A stretch of 64,000 nucleotides of DNA from UBA2030 sp049969475 (GTDB lineage Bacteria > Bacteroidota > Bacteroidia > Bacteroidales > TTA-H9): positions 62,001 to 126,000 of the forward strand of contig JBMFOU010000005.1 of assembly GCA_049969475.1 (NCBI GenBank), written 5' to 3'. This document shows positions 47,401 through 54,759 of this stretch, piece by piece. The first letter of the stretch is position 1. Each line of letters begins with the position of its first letter. Below the pieces are notes generated by a model that saw only the letters and a program-made list of their open reading frames with translations, made no database searches and had not been told where the DNA came from. A program made the position numbers and the translations under genes.

Positions 47401-50400
47401 GAACCTTGCCTTGGGTGGGAGCTTCGGAGCTACAGCTACTTTCGGGGCTACTTCCCTTATCAGTCAGGGAATGGATGATTCCTTCCTGGCACGTCTCAAT
47501 CAGGTAGCTATTCCAACCCCACCGGTCGTTCAGAACACGCTATGTTTTGGGGGTAACCAGGGCTCAATCGACCTTACGGTGGGTGGTGGTACCCTGCCTT
47601 ACAGTTACCTCTGGAGTACAGGTGCAAGCACCGAAGACCTTCTCAATTTGCAGGCCGGTACGTATTGGGTGTTTATCAAAGATGCCAACCTTTGCGAACT
47701 GAACAGCCAATTCACCATCACCAACCAGTTCCCCTTCCCCACTCCCCCGGTAGCTGCAACAGTTAACCGAGATTATTTCTGCACCACCGATCCGGGCAAT
47801 ATTGTGCTGACAGCCACGGGTGGTTCAGGTGATTATGTAGCCTGGTACACCTCCTCTTGTGGTGGTAGTCTTGTAGGAACTGGTAATCCGCTCACCATTC
47901 CCTCACCCGATGTAACAACAACTTATTATGCAAGATGGGAAAATGCATGCGGAGCCAGCACCTGCACTGAGGTTACCGTACATGTTATTGATTTGCCTGT
48001 ACCTCCAACCTCTGCTGTAGCTACTCCTAATCCTATCTGTGAAGGAACTGCCTACATAACCCTTAGTGCTATGGGTGGTCAAGGGGAGATTCTCAAATGG
48101 TATATCAATGGATGCGGTGTACAGGAAATCGGCACGGGTACTCCGCTTACAGTGCCAGCCCCGGTGGTTCCCACAACTTATTATGCCCGCTGGGAATCGG
48201 CCTGCGGAGCTTCATCCTGTGCTACGGTTACCGTTGATGTAACACCTCTGCCTCAGCCGGTTACCAATGTTACGGCCAGTGCCAACCCCATTTGCTTCAA
48301 CCATACCGATCCCATTACTTTAACGGCAACGGGAGGTTCAGGCGATGTTCTCAAATGGTCGGCCAACATCTGTGGAGGCACGGTCATTGGAATGGGCAAC
48401 TCAATCCTGATTGACCCACCGACAGTCACCACTACCTACTATGCCTTCTGGGAAAACAGTTGCGGTATCTCGATCTGCGATTCCATTACCATTGTGGTGA
48501 TTCCCAATCCTCAGCCCCCCACAAGTATCCTAACGAGTAATAACTTTTTCTGCGCCGGCACCCTGCCTACTATTACCCTTTCTGCGATAGGTGGAAACGG
48601 AGAAACACTCAGGTGGTTTACCGGTTATTGCGGAAGCACGAATATTGTCGGAACAGGCACAACCATTACCATTCCGGCTCCTACAACCACCAATGTATAC
48701 TACGCCCGTTGGGAGAATTCCTGTGGAGTTTCTCCCTGTGCATTCCAAACTGTTACTGTATATCCGCAACCTACAGTATTCTTTAGTGGCCTAGATCCCA
48801 ACTATTGCGTAAATGGTAACAATGTACTGCTTACAGGCAACCAGGCCCCCAACGGATATTTCAGTGGACCTGGCATTGTAAACAACGGAAATGGTACAGC
48901 ATGGTTTAGCCCATCTATAGCCGGCGTGGGAGGCCCTTATCAAATCACCTATACCTTTACTAATTCCAATGGATGTACCCAAAGCCAGACCCAAACCACC
49001 ACGGTGCACGACATTCCTTTCGTAAACTTTGTTGGTCTGGCCAATTCCTATTGCATCAACGCTACTCCGGTTACATTAACAGGCAATCATGCTCCTCAGG
49101 GATACTTCTCAGGTCCGGGTATCACCTCATCAGTGAATGGTATCGGTATCTTCGATCCTTCAGTTGCCGGCGTGGGAACACACCAGATTTCATATACCTA
49201 CAGCGATAACTGGGGTTGCGAAAATACTGCTACCAAGACAGTTACAGTGATAAATCTCCCAGTGGTTGATTTCGCCGGATTGCTGAGTGCATATTGCATC
49301 GATGCCAATCCAGTAACACTGACGGGCAACCATGCACCACAAGGGTTCTTCAGCGGCCTTGGAGTAACCAACATCGGCCTGGGGCAGGCTATTTTCGATC
49401 CTCAAGCTGCAGGTGTGGGTGGGCCTTACCCCGTTACCTACACTTACTCAGATCCTAATGGCTGCTCGAACTCCAAAACCAAATTCGTTATCGTCAATCC
49501 TCTTCCTGTTGCCTCTTTCACTGGATTGATGCCTGAATATTGCCTCAATGAGGACCAGGATACTCTGGTAGGCAATATGGTTCCTTTGGGTACCTTCAGT
49601 GGACCAGGAATTACCGACAATGGAAATGGCACAGCATTCTTTAATCCTGCTGGTGCAGGAGCTGGCGGGCCCTATGCTATCACTTACAGTTACACCGATG
49701 GAAATGGATGCTCGGCCAACCAAACACAGACTACCATTGTACGCCCCTTACCTACGGTCTTCTTCACCGGACTTAACCCCATGTATTGTGTGAATGCTAA
49801 TCCAGCTAATCTGGTGGGCAATAAGGCTCCGTTTGGTACGTTCAGCGGTCCGGGTATCACCGATAATGGGAATGGAACCGCCACATTTAATCCCGCTGTT
49901 GCTGGAGTAGGAACTCATCAGATAACCTATTCCTACACAGATAATTCGGGTTGCACCAATTCACAGACTAAGACGGTTGTAATCAATCCGTTACCCAATG
50001 TTTATTTCACAGGATTAGCTCCAAGCTACTGTGCCAATTCGCCTTTTGCTTTGCTCACAGGATCTCAAGTACCCTATGGTACCTTTACAGGTCCTGGCAT
50101 CCTCGACCTGGGTAATGGAAAGGCACGATTCTATCCTAATCAGGCTGGCGTGGGAGGTCCTTTCGTTATAACCTATACCTACATCGATAACAACGCATGC
50201 ATGGGCACCTTCAGCGATACTACCGAGGTGCTGCCTCTACCCCAACTCAGTGTAAGCGGCATAGATCCGGTTTACTGTGTGAATGCTGCTCCTGATACAC
50301 TTACAGGCAATATGGCGCCCTTAGGTACTTTCAGTGGACCAGGCATCACTGACCTGCTCATTGGTAAAGCCCTCTTCAATCCTGCTGCTGCCGGTGTAGG

Positions 50401-53400
50401 CGGCCCTTATACCATTACTTATGCTTACACTGATCCCACGGCTGGCTGCTCCAGCACTGTAAGCTATCAGGTAAATGTGGCTCCTCTGCCTCAGGTAAGT
50501 TTCAATACCCTGGCCGCAGGTTATTGTGTGAACAATGGCCCTGTCATTCTCTCGGGCAGCCACAAACCTTACGGTGCCTTCACCGGCACAGGAGTAACTG
50601 ACTATGGCAACGGCACAGGTATCTTCGATCCTGCAGTGGCCGGAGTGGGTGGTCCCTATCAAATTACATATTCCTACACTGACCCCAATGGTTGCTCGGG
50701 CTCTCAAACACAGAGCACCAGTGTTTATCCCTTGCCTGTAGCTCCTGCCTCGATTGTTGCATCTGCCAACAATTTCTGCACAGGTACCATTCCCAACATC
50801 ACCTTGTATGCTATTGGTGGGTCGGGAAATGTAGTTAAATGGTATACAAATAGCTGCGGAGGTACTCTGATAGGTCAGGGCCAAAACATTGTAATTCCCT
50901 CGCCGGCCGATACCACAGTTTATTTTGCTCGTTGGGAAAACCAATGCGGTGCCAGCGAATGCGCCTCTATCCAGATAAATATCATCCATTACCCTGTGGC
51001 ACCCCAACTGGTAATGAGCTCACACAATGACTTCTGCAGCCAGAGTGTGGATAGCATAACCCTCACGGGAATTGGAGGATCAGGACAGGTATTTAAGTGG
51101 TTTGGCGAAAGCTGTGGAGGTACACTGGTAGGCATAGGCACTCCCATGAAAATTGCTGCACCTGTCTCTACCACTACTTACTACGGTCGTTGGGAAACAG
51201 GTTGTGGACCATCGGCTTGCCAGAGCGTCACTGTCAATGTATTCCCCCTCACTACACCCCCAGATTCGCTTACCGTAAATCATAACAACTTCTGCCAGGG
51301 CACAATACCCAACATCACCCTGAAAGCCTGGGGCGGTACTGGAGACTTTGTGGAATGGTATGCCGACGCCTGTGGTACTCTGCCCATCGGCAACCAACAG
51401 CAGATTACCATACCCGCTCCCGATACCACCACAACCTACTTCGCACGGTGGATCAACAACTGCGATAGTTCCATCTGCCAGTCCATCACTATTCAAGTGA
51501 ATCCTCAGGCTATGCCACCTGATACTATTACTTTGGACAACAATAATTTCTGTGCCGGCACAGTAGGTATCGTTACTCTGACAGCTAGTGGAGGATCTGG
51601 AAATTATATTGAATGGTTTGAAGGTTCATGCGGTGGAACGGTTGTATCGAATAATAATCCTCTTCTCATCAATGCACCTACCCAAACAACTACCTATTAT
51701 GCCCGCTGGGTGAATGATTGTGGACCCTCGGCCTGCACTCCGGTAACTATCACTGTCATACCTCAACCCATGCAGCCCGATTCGCTTACAGTGGATACCA
51801 ATTACTTCTGCCAGGCTTACAACGGAATTATTCTCCTGCGTGGTTTTGGCGGTCTGGGAGATACCCTGCAATGGTTTGCCAATAGTTGTAACGGTGATTA
51901 CATCGGCAAAGGCACCGAACTACGTATTCCTGCTCCCGATACTACTACCTGGTATTTTGCCCGCTGGATAAATTCCTGTGGCGAATCGGCCTGCGATAGC
52001 ATTAAAGTGGTGGTCGACGAGCCTCTACCTCTGGATTCTGTTTGGGTAGACCGTCCTATTGTATGCTTCGATGATCCAGGTAAAATAAAACTCTTTGCCA
52101 GTGGTGGTTATGGAACTACCATCCAGTGGTTTGCCAACAGCTGTGGAGGTACTCCCATCGGCACAGGCTCCATGTTACAAATCAATTCTCCCACATTAAC
52201 AACCAAGTATTATGCTCGTTGGGAAAACCACTGTGGAGTAACTGCCTGTGATACGGTAGAGGTCCTGGTTATTCCACAGGCTCAACCACCCATGCTTATT
52301 ACAGCAGACACCAACTACTTCTGCCCCAATACTGTATCTACTATTACACTTACAGCCTTTGGAGGCTACGGAGATACTTTATCGGGTTACGGCGATACAC
52401 TGCGTTGGTTTGCAAACTCGTGCGGTGGATTGGAAATCGGCACGGGAACCAGTATTACCATACCGGCTCCTGTTAAAACTACTACTTACTACGCTCGCTG
52501 GGAAAATCACTGCAGTACCAGTGAATGCCTGGCATTTACCGTAGTAGTAGACGTACCCAAACCTGTGACCGCTGTTTGGTCTGATACCAACAACTTCTGC
52601 CAGGGTACGGTGGAAGACATAACCCTCATGGCTTACGGCGGTTATGGAGAATTCCTCAGATGGTACTCTTTCGATGGAACCAACTATAACTTGTTGGCTA
52701 CCGGACAACCCTTCAACCTCTTCGCCCCCGATACCACCACAACCTATTATGTACGGTGGGAAAATCACTGTGGTAACTCAGAGTGGAACAGCATAACCAT
52801 CAAAGTAAATACCCCAGTTGCTCCTCCAATGATTGCAGTCGATACCAATGGATTCTGCAGTGATTATGGTTTGCCCATAACGCTTTCGGCTTCAGGTGGC
52901 AACGGAGATACCTTACGATGGTTCACCAATGCCTGTGGAGGTACTGAAGTGGGTATTGGCAACCCGCTGACCATTCCTGCGCCTACTGTAACTACCACAT
53001 ATTATGCAAGGTATGAAAACATCTGTGGAATCTCTGATTGCAACACCCTAACGGTGGACGTAATCCCTGCGCCCATTATATTTGCCGGAGAGGTTGACTC
53101 GGTTTGCGAAAAAGGTGTTTATCAGATCTCTAAAGCCAACGTTGCCAATTTCACCAATATCTGGTGGACTACCTCTGGCAAAGGAACTTTCGACGATAAC
53201 ACGAGTCTCATGCCTGTATACTCGTTGGGTTCTGAAGAATTCGAGACTCGGGACACCATCTACCTGACGCTGCATGCCCAAGGTCTTTCTCCCTGTGGTA
53301 TCTACAAAGACAGCCTCATGCTGATCGTTAATCCATTGCCCGTTATTACCTTCTTCCCAGCCGATACAGCCATCTGCTCCGATTCAAGCTTGATGATTGC

Positions 53401-54070
53401 AACGGCTGGTGCAGCCACCTATCAATGGAAACCCACCACAGGACTCACACAGATTGCTGGTGACTACTACAAAGCACAACCCAAGCACACGACCACCTAT
53501 ACCGTAATCGGCACATCGCCATCAGGCTGTGTAGACAGTACCACCTATACTCTCCCTGTTTATCCTGCGCCTTATGTAAACCTGGGCAAGGATCTCTATC
53601 TCTTTACCTGTGAACCTATTGTACTCGATGCTGGAGGTGGGGATGGCAACTGGTACTACGAATGGCAGGATGGCTCTAGAAAGCGCACTTACAAAGTATC
53701 TGAAAACGGTACTTATTGGGTGAAAGTGAGCAATGATGGATGTTCCAGAATTGACACCGTAAAGGTTCAGCTCTGCGAGGGATACCTGTGGGCTCCGACT
53801 GCCTTTACCCCCAACTCCGACGGTCTCAACGAAGTATTCAAAGTGGTAACTACCGATGAAACCGGGAAATTCCAGATGTATATCTACTCACGTAATGGAC
53901 AGCTCGTATTCCAGACCGACGATATTTCTAAGGGATGGGATGGACGTGATATGAAAGGCAATATGTGCCCGGGAGGTGTATATGTCTGGAAAGTAGTGTA
54001 TCAAGGCAAAGGTACCACGGCACCGGGTATCCAATACACGCGTACGGGTGCAGTTACATTGCTTAGATAA
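41483..54070 (+). CDS. Giant (4195 aa) modular surface protein with Ig-like, SprB, beta-propeller and GL-YC repeats and a T9SS type B CTD
   Basis: A very large secreted protein. Counting from 41483: signal anchor around residues 31-50 (LRVLLLLIIGLLVWGKPTWS); a PKD-like domain to ~136; 16 Ig-like domains of about 85 aa (137-1498); an SprB-type repeat (TCNGNNDGAIDLTLTG, ~1500-1577); 7 SBBP beta-propeller repeats (1587-2007); a second SprB repeat (~2010-2080); 4 Ig_7-like domains; 8 GL-YC domains; 9 more Ig_7-like domains (2086-3863 together); three further Ig/PKD-like domains; and a type B CTD (4102-4195). It should be exported by T9SS and either attached or released as a fibre-like adhesin or gliding/matrix component. 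The promoter position makes the ATG at 41528 an equally good start. Its penultimate LGKD module is the same module that ends the six upstream genes. Confidence 0.95.
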   Translation: MPNKNTHIQTRPIAVMTTTLTTRDKTSRNGLRVLLLLIIGLLVWGKPTWSQNSTINPDSVCINSTEPYRVDSTPGSRYVWTTFYGSGTINYLSDSSARINVTWNNSILTDTLYVTEINIYGCSGIPNKLIIKKFSIPDITLSASNINICEGTTLQISAVATGLSPYTYQWYHNGNPLPGANSATLSIPNVNATHGGQYTCQVSNACGTATSLNATVTILFNPIITLNPVNISTCPGNNIQLSVTNTGTEPITYQWYFNGNPLINTPPHIQGVNTPNLAINGMTYADTGTYHCVVSNTCASVSSSTAKVSINVPPSIINQPDSLSICNGQNALLAATVTGDSLNFQWFKNGVAIPGANTPILSFNPALYSDTANYTLTITNTCGSITTQNALLNMNIPPVIVAQTDSLSICDGQNAVFTTVVTGDSLNYQWYKNGNPIVGANSPILSFIPAHYADTGNYILEVYNNCGTASTQNALLNMNIPPVIMQQPQNISACLTETISFTVAATGDSLNYQWMKNGVNIPGAISSSLTLSNIQYTDTASYVCKIWNNCGEVYSQPGVLNINILPIITQQPLNYSSCLGSTASFSVAATGDSLQYQWKFNGLNIAGATSPTLVINPVTVANLGNYTCLVYNNCGSQLSAAAELTINIVPQIVVQPKNVSSCPGYSATFSVTATGDSLFYQWRKNGVNIPGATTSSLTINPVTYADTARYSVMVYNTCGQIISQNARLSINIPPVITSNPKKYSTCIGSSFTLSGAATGDSLFYQWEFQNVLNPFWTTVGGATSPTYFKTNVQYSDTGSYRLRVYNTCGTAYTASARVNVNIVPTIVQQPQNINTCTGQTEQFAVAATGDSLFYQWYKEGFPITGATSSTLSFNPVAYTDTANYTVMVYNTCGTVMSNQANLNINVPPTITLQPIDVLTCVGDYNIITLGYTGDSLQFQWIFNGVNLPGATNDTLVFNPVTLGDIGTYTVYIHNNCGDITSETVSLLANIDPTVIVDPVSVLTCLGNNETLEVGILALGSALPDFQWYKDGNLLPGQTSNILHLNNITVSDTGAYYCKLFNNCDTVYTDTAFVSVDLIPQIIQQPQNISTCIGNVESFTVLATGTRLKYQWYKDGNPVPGATSPTLAFNPVQASHMGTYYCKIWNHCGQINTQPVVLYMNVPPAITLNPTNQKACAGDNVILQVAATGDFINYQWFKDGNPVPGANAAVLQFNPVNYSHRGLYQCRVQNNCGTVWSNSVWVWVNTIPIITQQPQGISTCEGTNYTLSVTALGDSISYQWQLEGIDIPGATSNTYTLTNIQYNQTGNYTCYLSTRCGSIMTQQAKVSVNRVPVITQQPTDVNACEGDFVSIDFGITGDSLYFQWYKEGNTISGATQASLQFPAISTADRGIYRCHIWNTCGEAWTVNVNVWVNILPGVATQPISQTRCENDSVSFRITPVGDNITLQWYHNNQPIPGATANVYSIPVVAFADAGQYFCRVTSNTCGFYDSDIVTLNVIQKFAVNALVTNITCNGNNDGAIDLTLTGATSPVNYRWSNGIHSEDLINLSPGFYSVYIRDANNCFEKKTFEVGEPDVLAFVHDTTTFSNVLRQGGLGNDMIMDIKTDSYGNTYVTGKFQGTATFQTQSLTSYGGDDIFLAKYNNAGNLSWIRQAGGSLNDVGRSLTLDSLGNIYLTGSFEVMAWFGSTQISGNGGSDIFVAKYNNNGTLQWVKNFGGFFDDQGNTIASTEGGYTWLAGSIQGITSFGNIPIISNGGDDAFILKLSPEGNVQWVKNAGGTSEDMAYGIAVDIAEDATMVGRFQSTASFGTTTLTSAGNNDIFIAKYSPVGNLKWARRAGGTGNDLARAIRTDYSQNIYFVGSFEGNATFGTLTLTSKGLKDAFVAKYDKGGNPLWLRNIGGTNIDNAKTLDVDALGSAYVAGAFRNSMTLGDKTLTSAGSSDIFVVKYNTAGIRVWSQQAGGPAADSAMAIAFRPDKNLALGGSFGATATFGATSLISQGMDDSFLARLNQVAIPTPPVVQNTLCFGGNQGSIDLTVGGGTLPYSYLWSTGASTEDLLNLQAGTYWVFIKDANLCELNSQFTITNQFPFPTPPVAATVNRDYFCTTDPGNIVLTATGGSGDYVAWYTSSCGGSLVGTGNPLTIPSPDVTTTYYARWENACGASTCTEVTVHVIDLPVPPTSAVATPNPICEGTAYITLSAMGGQGEILKWYINGCGVQEIGTGTPLTVPAPVVPTTYYARWESACGASSCATVTVDVTPLPQPVTNVTASANPICFNHTDPITLTATGGSGDVLKWSANICGGTVIGMGNSILIDPPTVTTTYYAFWENSCGISICDSITIVVIPNPQPPTSILTSNNFFCAGTLPTITLSAIGGNGETLRWFTGYCGSTNIVGTGTTITIPAPTTTNVYYARWENSCGVSPCAFQTVTVYPQPTVFFSGLDPNYCVNGNNVLLTGNQAPNGYFSGPGIVNNGNGTAWFSPSIAGVGGPYQITYTFTNSNGCTQSQTQTTTVHDIPFVNFVGLANSYCINATPVTLTGNHAPQGYFSGPGITSSVNGIGIFDPSVAGVGTHQISYTYSDNWGCENTATKTVTVINLPVVDFAGLLSAYCIDANPVTLTGNHAPQGFFSGLGVTNIGLGQAIFDPQAAGVGGPYPVTYTYSDPNGCSNSKTKFVIVNPLPVASFTGLMPEYCLNEDQDTLVGNMVPLGTFSGPGITDNGNGTAFFNPAGAGAGGPYAITYSYTDGNGCSANQTQTTIVRPLPTVFFTGLNPMYCVNANPANLVGNKAPFGTFSGPGITDNGNGTATFNPAVAGVGTHQITYSYTDNSGCTNSQTKTVVINPLPNVYFTGLAPSYCANSPFALLTGSQVPYGTFTGPGILDLGNGKARFYPNQAGVGGPFVITYTYIDNNACMGTFSDTTEVLPLPQLSVSGIDPVYCVNAAPDTLTGNMAPLGTFSGPGITDLLIGKALFNPAAAGVGGPYTITYAYTDPTAGCSSTVSYQVNVAPLPQVSFNTLAAGYCVNNGPVILSGSHKPYGAFTGTGVTDYGNGTGIFDPAVAGVGGPYQITYSYTDPNGCSGSQTQSTSVYPLPVAPASIVASANNFCTGTIPNITLYAIGGSGNVVKWYTNSCGGTLIGQGQNIVIPSPADTTVYFARWENQCGASECASIQINIIHYPVAPQLVMSSHNDFCSQSVDSITLTGIGGSGQVFKWFGESCGGTLVGIGTPMKIAAPVSTTTYYGRWETGCGPSACQSVTVNVFPLTTPPDSLTVNHNNFCQGTIPNITLKAWGGTGDFVEWYADACGTLPIGNQQQITIPAPDTTTTYFARWINNCDSSICQSITIQVNPQAMPPDTITLDNNNFCAGTVGIVTLTASGGSGNYIEWFEGSCGGTVVSNNNPLLINAPTQTTTYYARWVNDCGPSACTPVTITVIPQPMQPDSLTVDTNYFCQAYNGIILLRGFGGLGDTLQWFANSCNGDYIGKGTELRIPAPDTTTWYFARWINSCGESACDSIKVVVDEPLPLDSVWVDRPIVCFDDPGKIKLFASGGYGTTIQWFANSCGGTPIGTGSMLQINSPTLTTKYYARWENHCGVTACDTVEVLVIPQAQPPMLITADTNYFCPNTVSTITLTAFGGYGDTLSGYGDTLRWFANSCGGLEIGTGTSITIPAPVKTTTYYARWENHCSTSECLAFTVVVDVPKPVTAVWSDTNNFCQGTVEDITLMAYGGYGEFLRWYSFDGTNYNLLATGQPFNLFAPDTTTTYYVRWENHCGNSEWNSITIKVNTPVAPPMIAVDTNGFCSDYGLPITLSASGGNGDTLRWFTNACGGTEVGIGNPLTIPAPTVTTTYYARYENICGISDCNTLTVDVIPAPIIFAGEVDSVCEKGVYQISKANVANFTNIWWTTSGKGTFDDNTSLMPVYSLGSEEFETRDTIYLTLHAQGLSPCGIYKDSLMLIVNPLPVITFFPADTAICSDSSLMIATAGAATYQWKPTTGLTQIAGDYYKAQPKHTTTYTVIGTSPSGCVDSTTYTLPVYPAPYVNLGKDLYLFTCEPIVLDAGGGDGNWYYEWQDGSRKRTYKVSENGTYWVKVSNDGCSRIDTVKVQLCEGYLWAPTAFTPNSDGLNEVFKVVTTDETGKFQMYIYSRNGQLVFQTDDISKGWDGRDMKGNMCPGGVYVWKVVYQGKGTTAPGIQYTRTGAVTLLR
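41891..45976 (+). repeat. 16 tandem Ig-like domains (~85 aa each)
   Basis: Each unit has the order P-x-I-x-x-QP, a Cys, ATGDSLxYQW, NGxxIPGA, a YxDTxxY strand and NxCG, ending at the next P-P/I. The two cysteines (start and NxCG) may pair. Units 3-9 are most alike, 1, 2, 8, 11 and 16 most divergent; units 2 and 8 carry short inserts. Confidence 0.92.
46241..47503 (+). repeat. Seven SBBP-type beta-propeller repeats (~60 aa)
   Basis: Seven units with the pattern GG-x3-D, a D-x3-N-x-Y/V-x-G-x-F strand, T-F-G, GG-x-D-x-F-x-A-K-Y and a closing W. Seven copies fit one complete seven-bladed propeller inserted between two SprB repeats. Confidence 0.88.
47738..48769 (+). repeat. Four Ig_7-like 'WENxCG' domains (block A1-A4)
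   Basis: Units of ~86 aa with NxFC near the start, ITLxAxGGxG, a W near the middle, an SCGGT segment, IPAPxxTTTYYARWEN, and CGxSxC. Four cysteines per unit. Confidence 0.88.
48770..50734 (+). repeat. Eight 'GL-YC' domains (block B1-B8)
   Basis: Units of ~82 aa: a FxGLxPxYCVN start, LTGNxAPxGTFSGPGITD, NGxGTAxFNPAxAGVGGPY, an ITYTYTDxNGC strand and a VNPLP linker. Two cysteines per unit. The block is inserted between two blocks of A units. Confidence 0.88.
50735..53071 (+). repeat. Nine Ig_7-like 'WENxCG' domains (block A5-A13)
   Basis: Same unit as A1-A4. Unit A11 (52290-52560) contains an internal duplication GYGDTLSGYGDTL, adding seven residues; the two copies already differ at several bases. 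Unit A12 has lost the SCGGT and second C motifs (FDGTNYN, SEWNS instead). Confidence 0.88.
53786..54067 (+). other. T9SS type B C-terminal sorting domain of the giant protein
   Basis: About 94 residues beginning LWAPTAFTPNSDGLNEVFKV, then FQMYIYSRNGQLVFQT, GWDGRDMKGNMCPGGVYVWK and the end RTGAVTLLR. This is the gliding-motility-associated (type B) CTD pattern. Confidence 0.95.
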
Positions 54071-54094
54071 ATCCACTAACCTATCATTGATAAC

Positions 54095-54132
54095 AGGGCT
54101 GCTTCGATGGATGAGGCAGCCCTTTATTTTAT
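54095..54132 (+). terminator. Intrinsic terminator after the giant gene
   Basis: AGGGCTGC (54095-54102) pairs exactly with GCAGCCCT (54116-54123), followed by TTATTTTATT. Confidence 0.85.
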
Positions 54133-54173
54133 TATCGGGAAGATTATTACGAGTGTATTTAAAGCTGAACTAA

Positions 54174-54398
54174 GCAAATCCCCAAAGCAAATACAACCCA
54201 TATACCCAGGTTCTCCAAAGCATCCAGGAAAAGATCTCATGGGATTTGATGCTCCACTACTTTGCTCTGCCCAAGGCTGACCAGTTAAAGCAGCAGAAGC
54301 TGGTCTATCTATACAAAACACTAGCTGAGCCCAAAACTACGGTTGCAGTTCTTAAGCCTAACAACGGACTTAACATCGCTGTAAATAGCTTTCAATGA
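54174..54398 (+). pseudogene. Possible gene remnant in the 54.1-54.7 kb intergenic region
   Basis: A 74-codon open stretch follows the terminator, bounded by stops, with an internal ATG at 54249. It translates to protein-like sequence (QVLQSIQEKISWDLMLHYFA, then TTVAVLKPNNGLNIAVNSFQ) with Lys/Leu-rich helices, but has no start at its beginning and I do not recognise it. The rest of 54133-54759 holds no supported gene; a -7-like TATCTTTG occurs at 54476-54483. It may be the 3' end of a decayed gene. Confidence 0.3.
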
Positions 54399-54710
54399 CA
54401 TGAACTTTGATGACGAAATAAGAGTCATGGAGAATCTCATATATCTGGCAACAGAGGGGTCAAATAACACTAAATTATCTTTGCGCAGGCACAAGTTCGG
54501 CATATAGCATCAAGATATATCAAAGAGAATACAGAGGCTCATCTAAAAGCCTGGAAAATCGAATCAGCGGATAGAATGGGATTTTAAATAGGAATAGGAT
54601 AAATCCTTTGTTCTATAAATAGCATTGCGCTATATACATTCCCTGGGAAATTACGAAAATTCAAGTGGCAGCTTTTCTGGTTCTGGATCAAGCGAAATGA
54701 TAAAAACAAA

Positions 54711-54736
54711 AGCCGGCCCCTTAACGGAAGCCGGCT
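54711..54736 (-). terminator. Terminator of the C10 protease gene
   Basis: AGCCGGC (54711-54717) and GCCGGCT (54730-54736) form a perfect GC stem. Reading the minus strand, the stem is followed by TTTGTTTTTA. Confidence 0.75.
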
Positions 54737-54759
54737 TCTAGTTGTCAGATTATTTAAAA

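Noticed and set aside
50321..51007. Long minus-strand open frame (228 codons) opposite the giant gene
   Set aside because: It mirrors the repeat units of the sense gene, has low-complexity content and no family match; a shadow frame.
41483..54070. Regular repeats that could be mistaken for a CRISPR array or DNA satellite
   Set aside because: The period is about 245-260 bp, always a multiple of three, and conserved at the amino-acid level inside one open frame; there are no short direct repeats with unique spacers.
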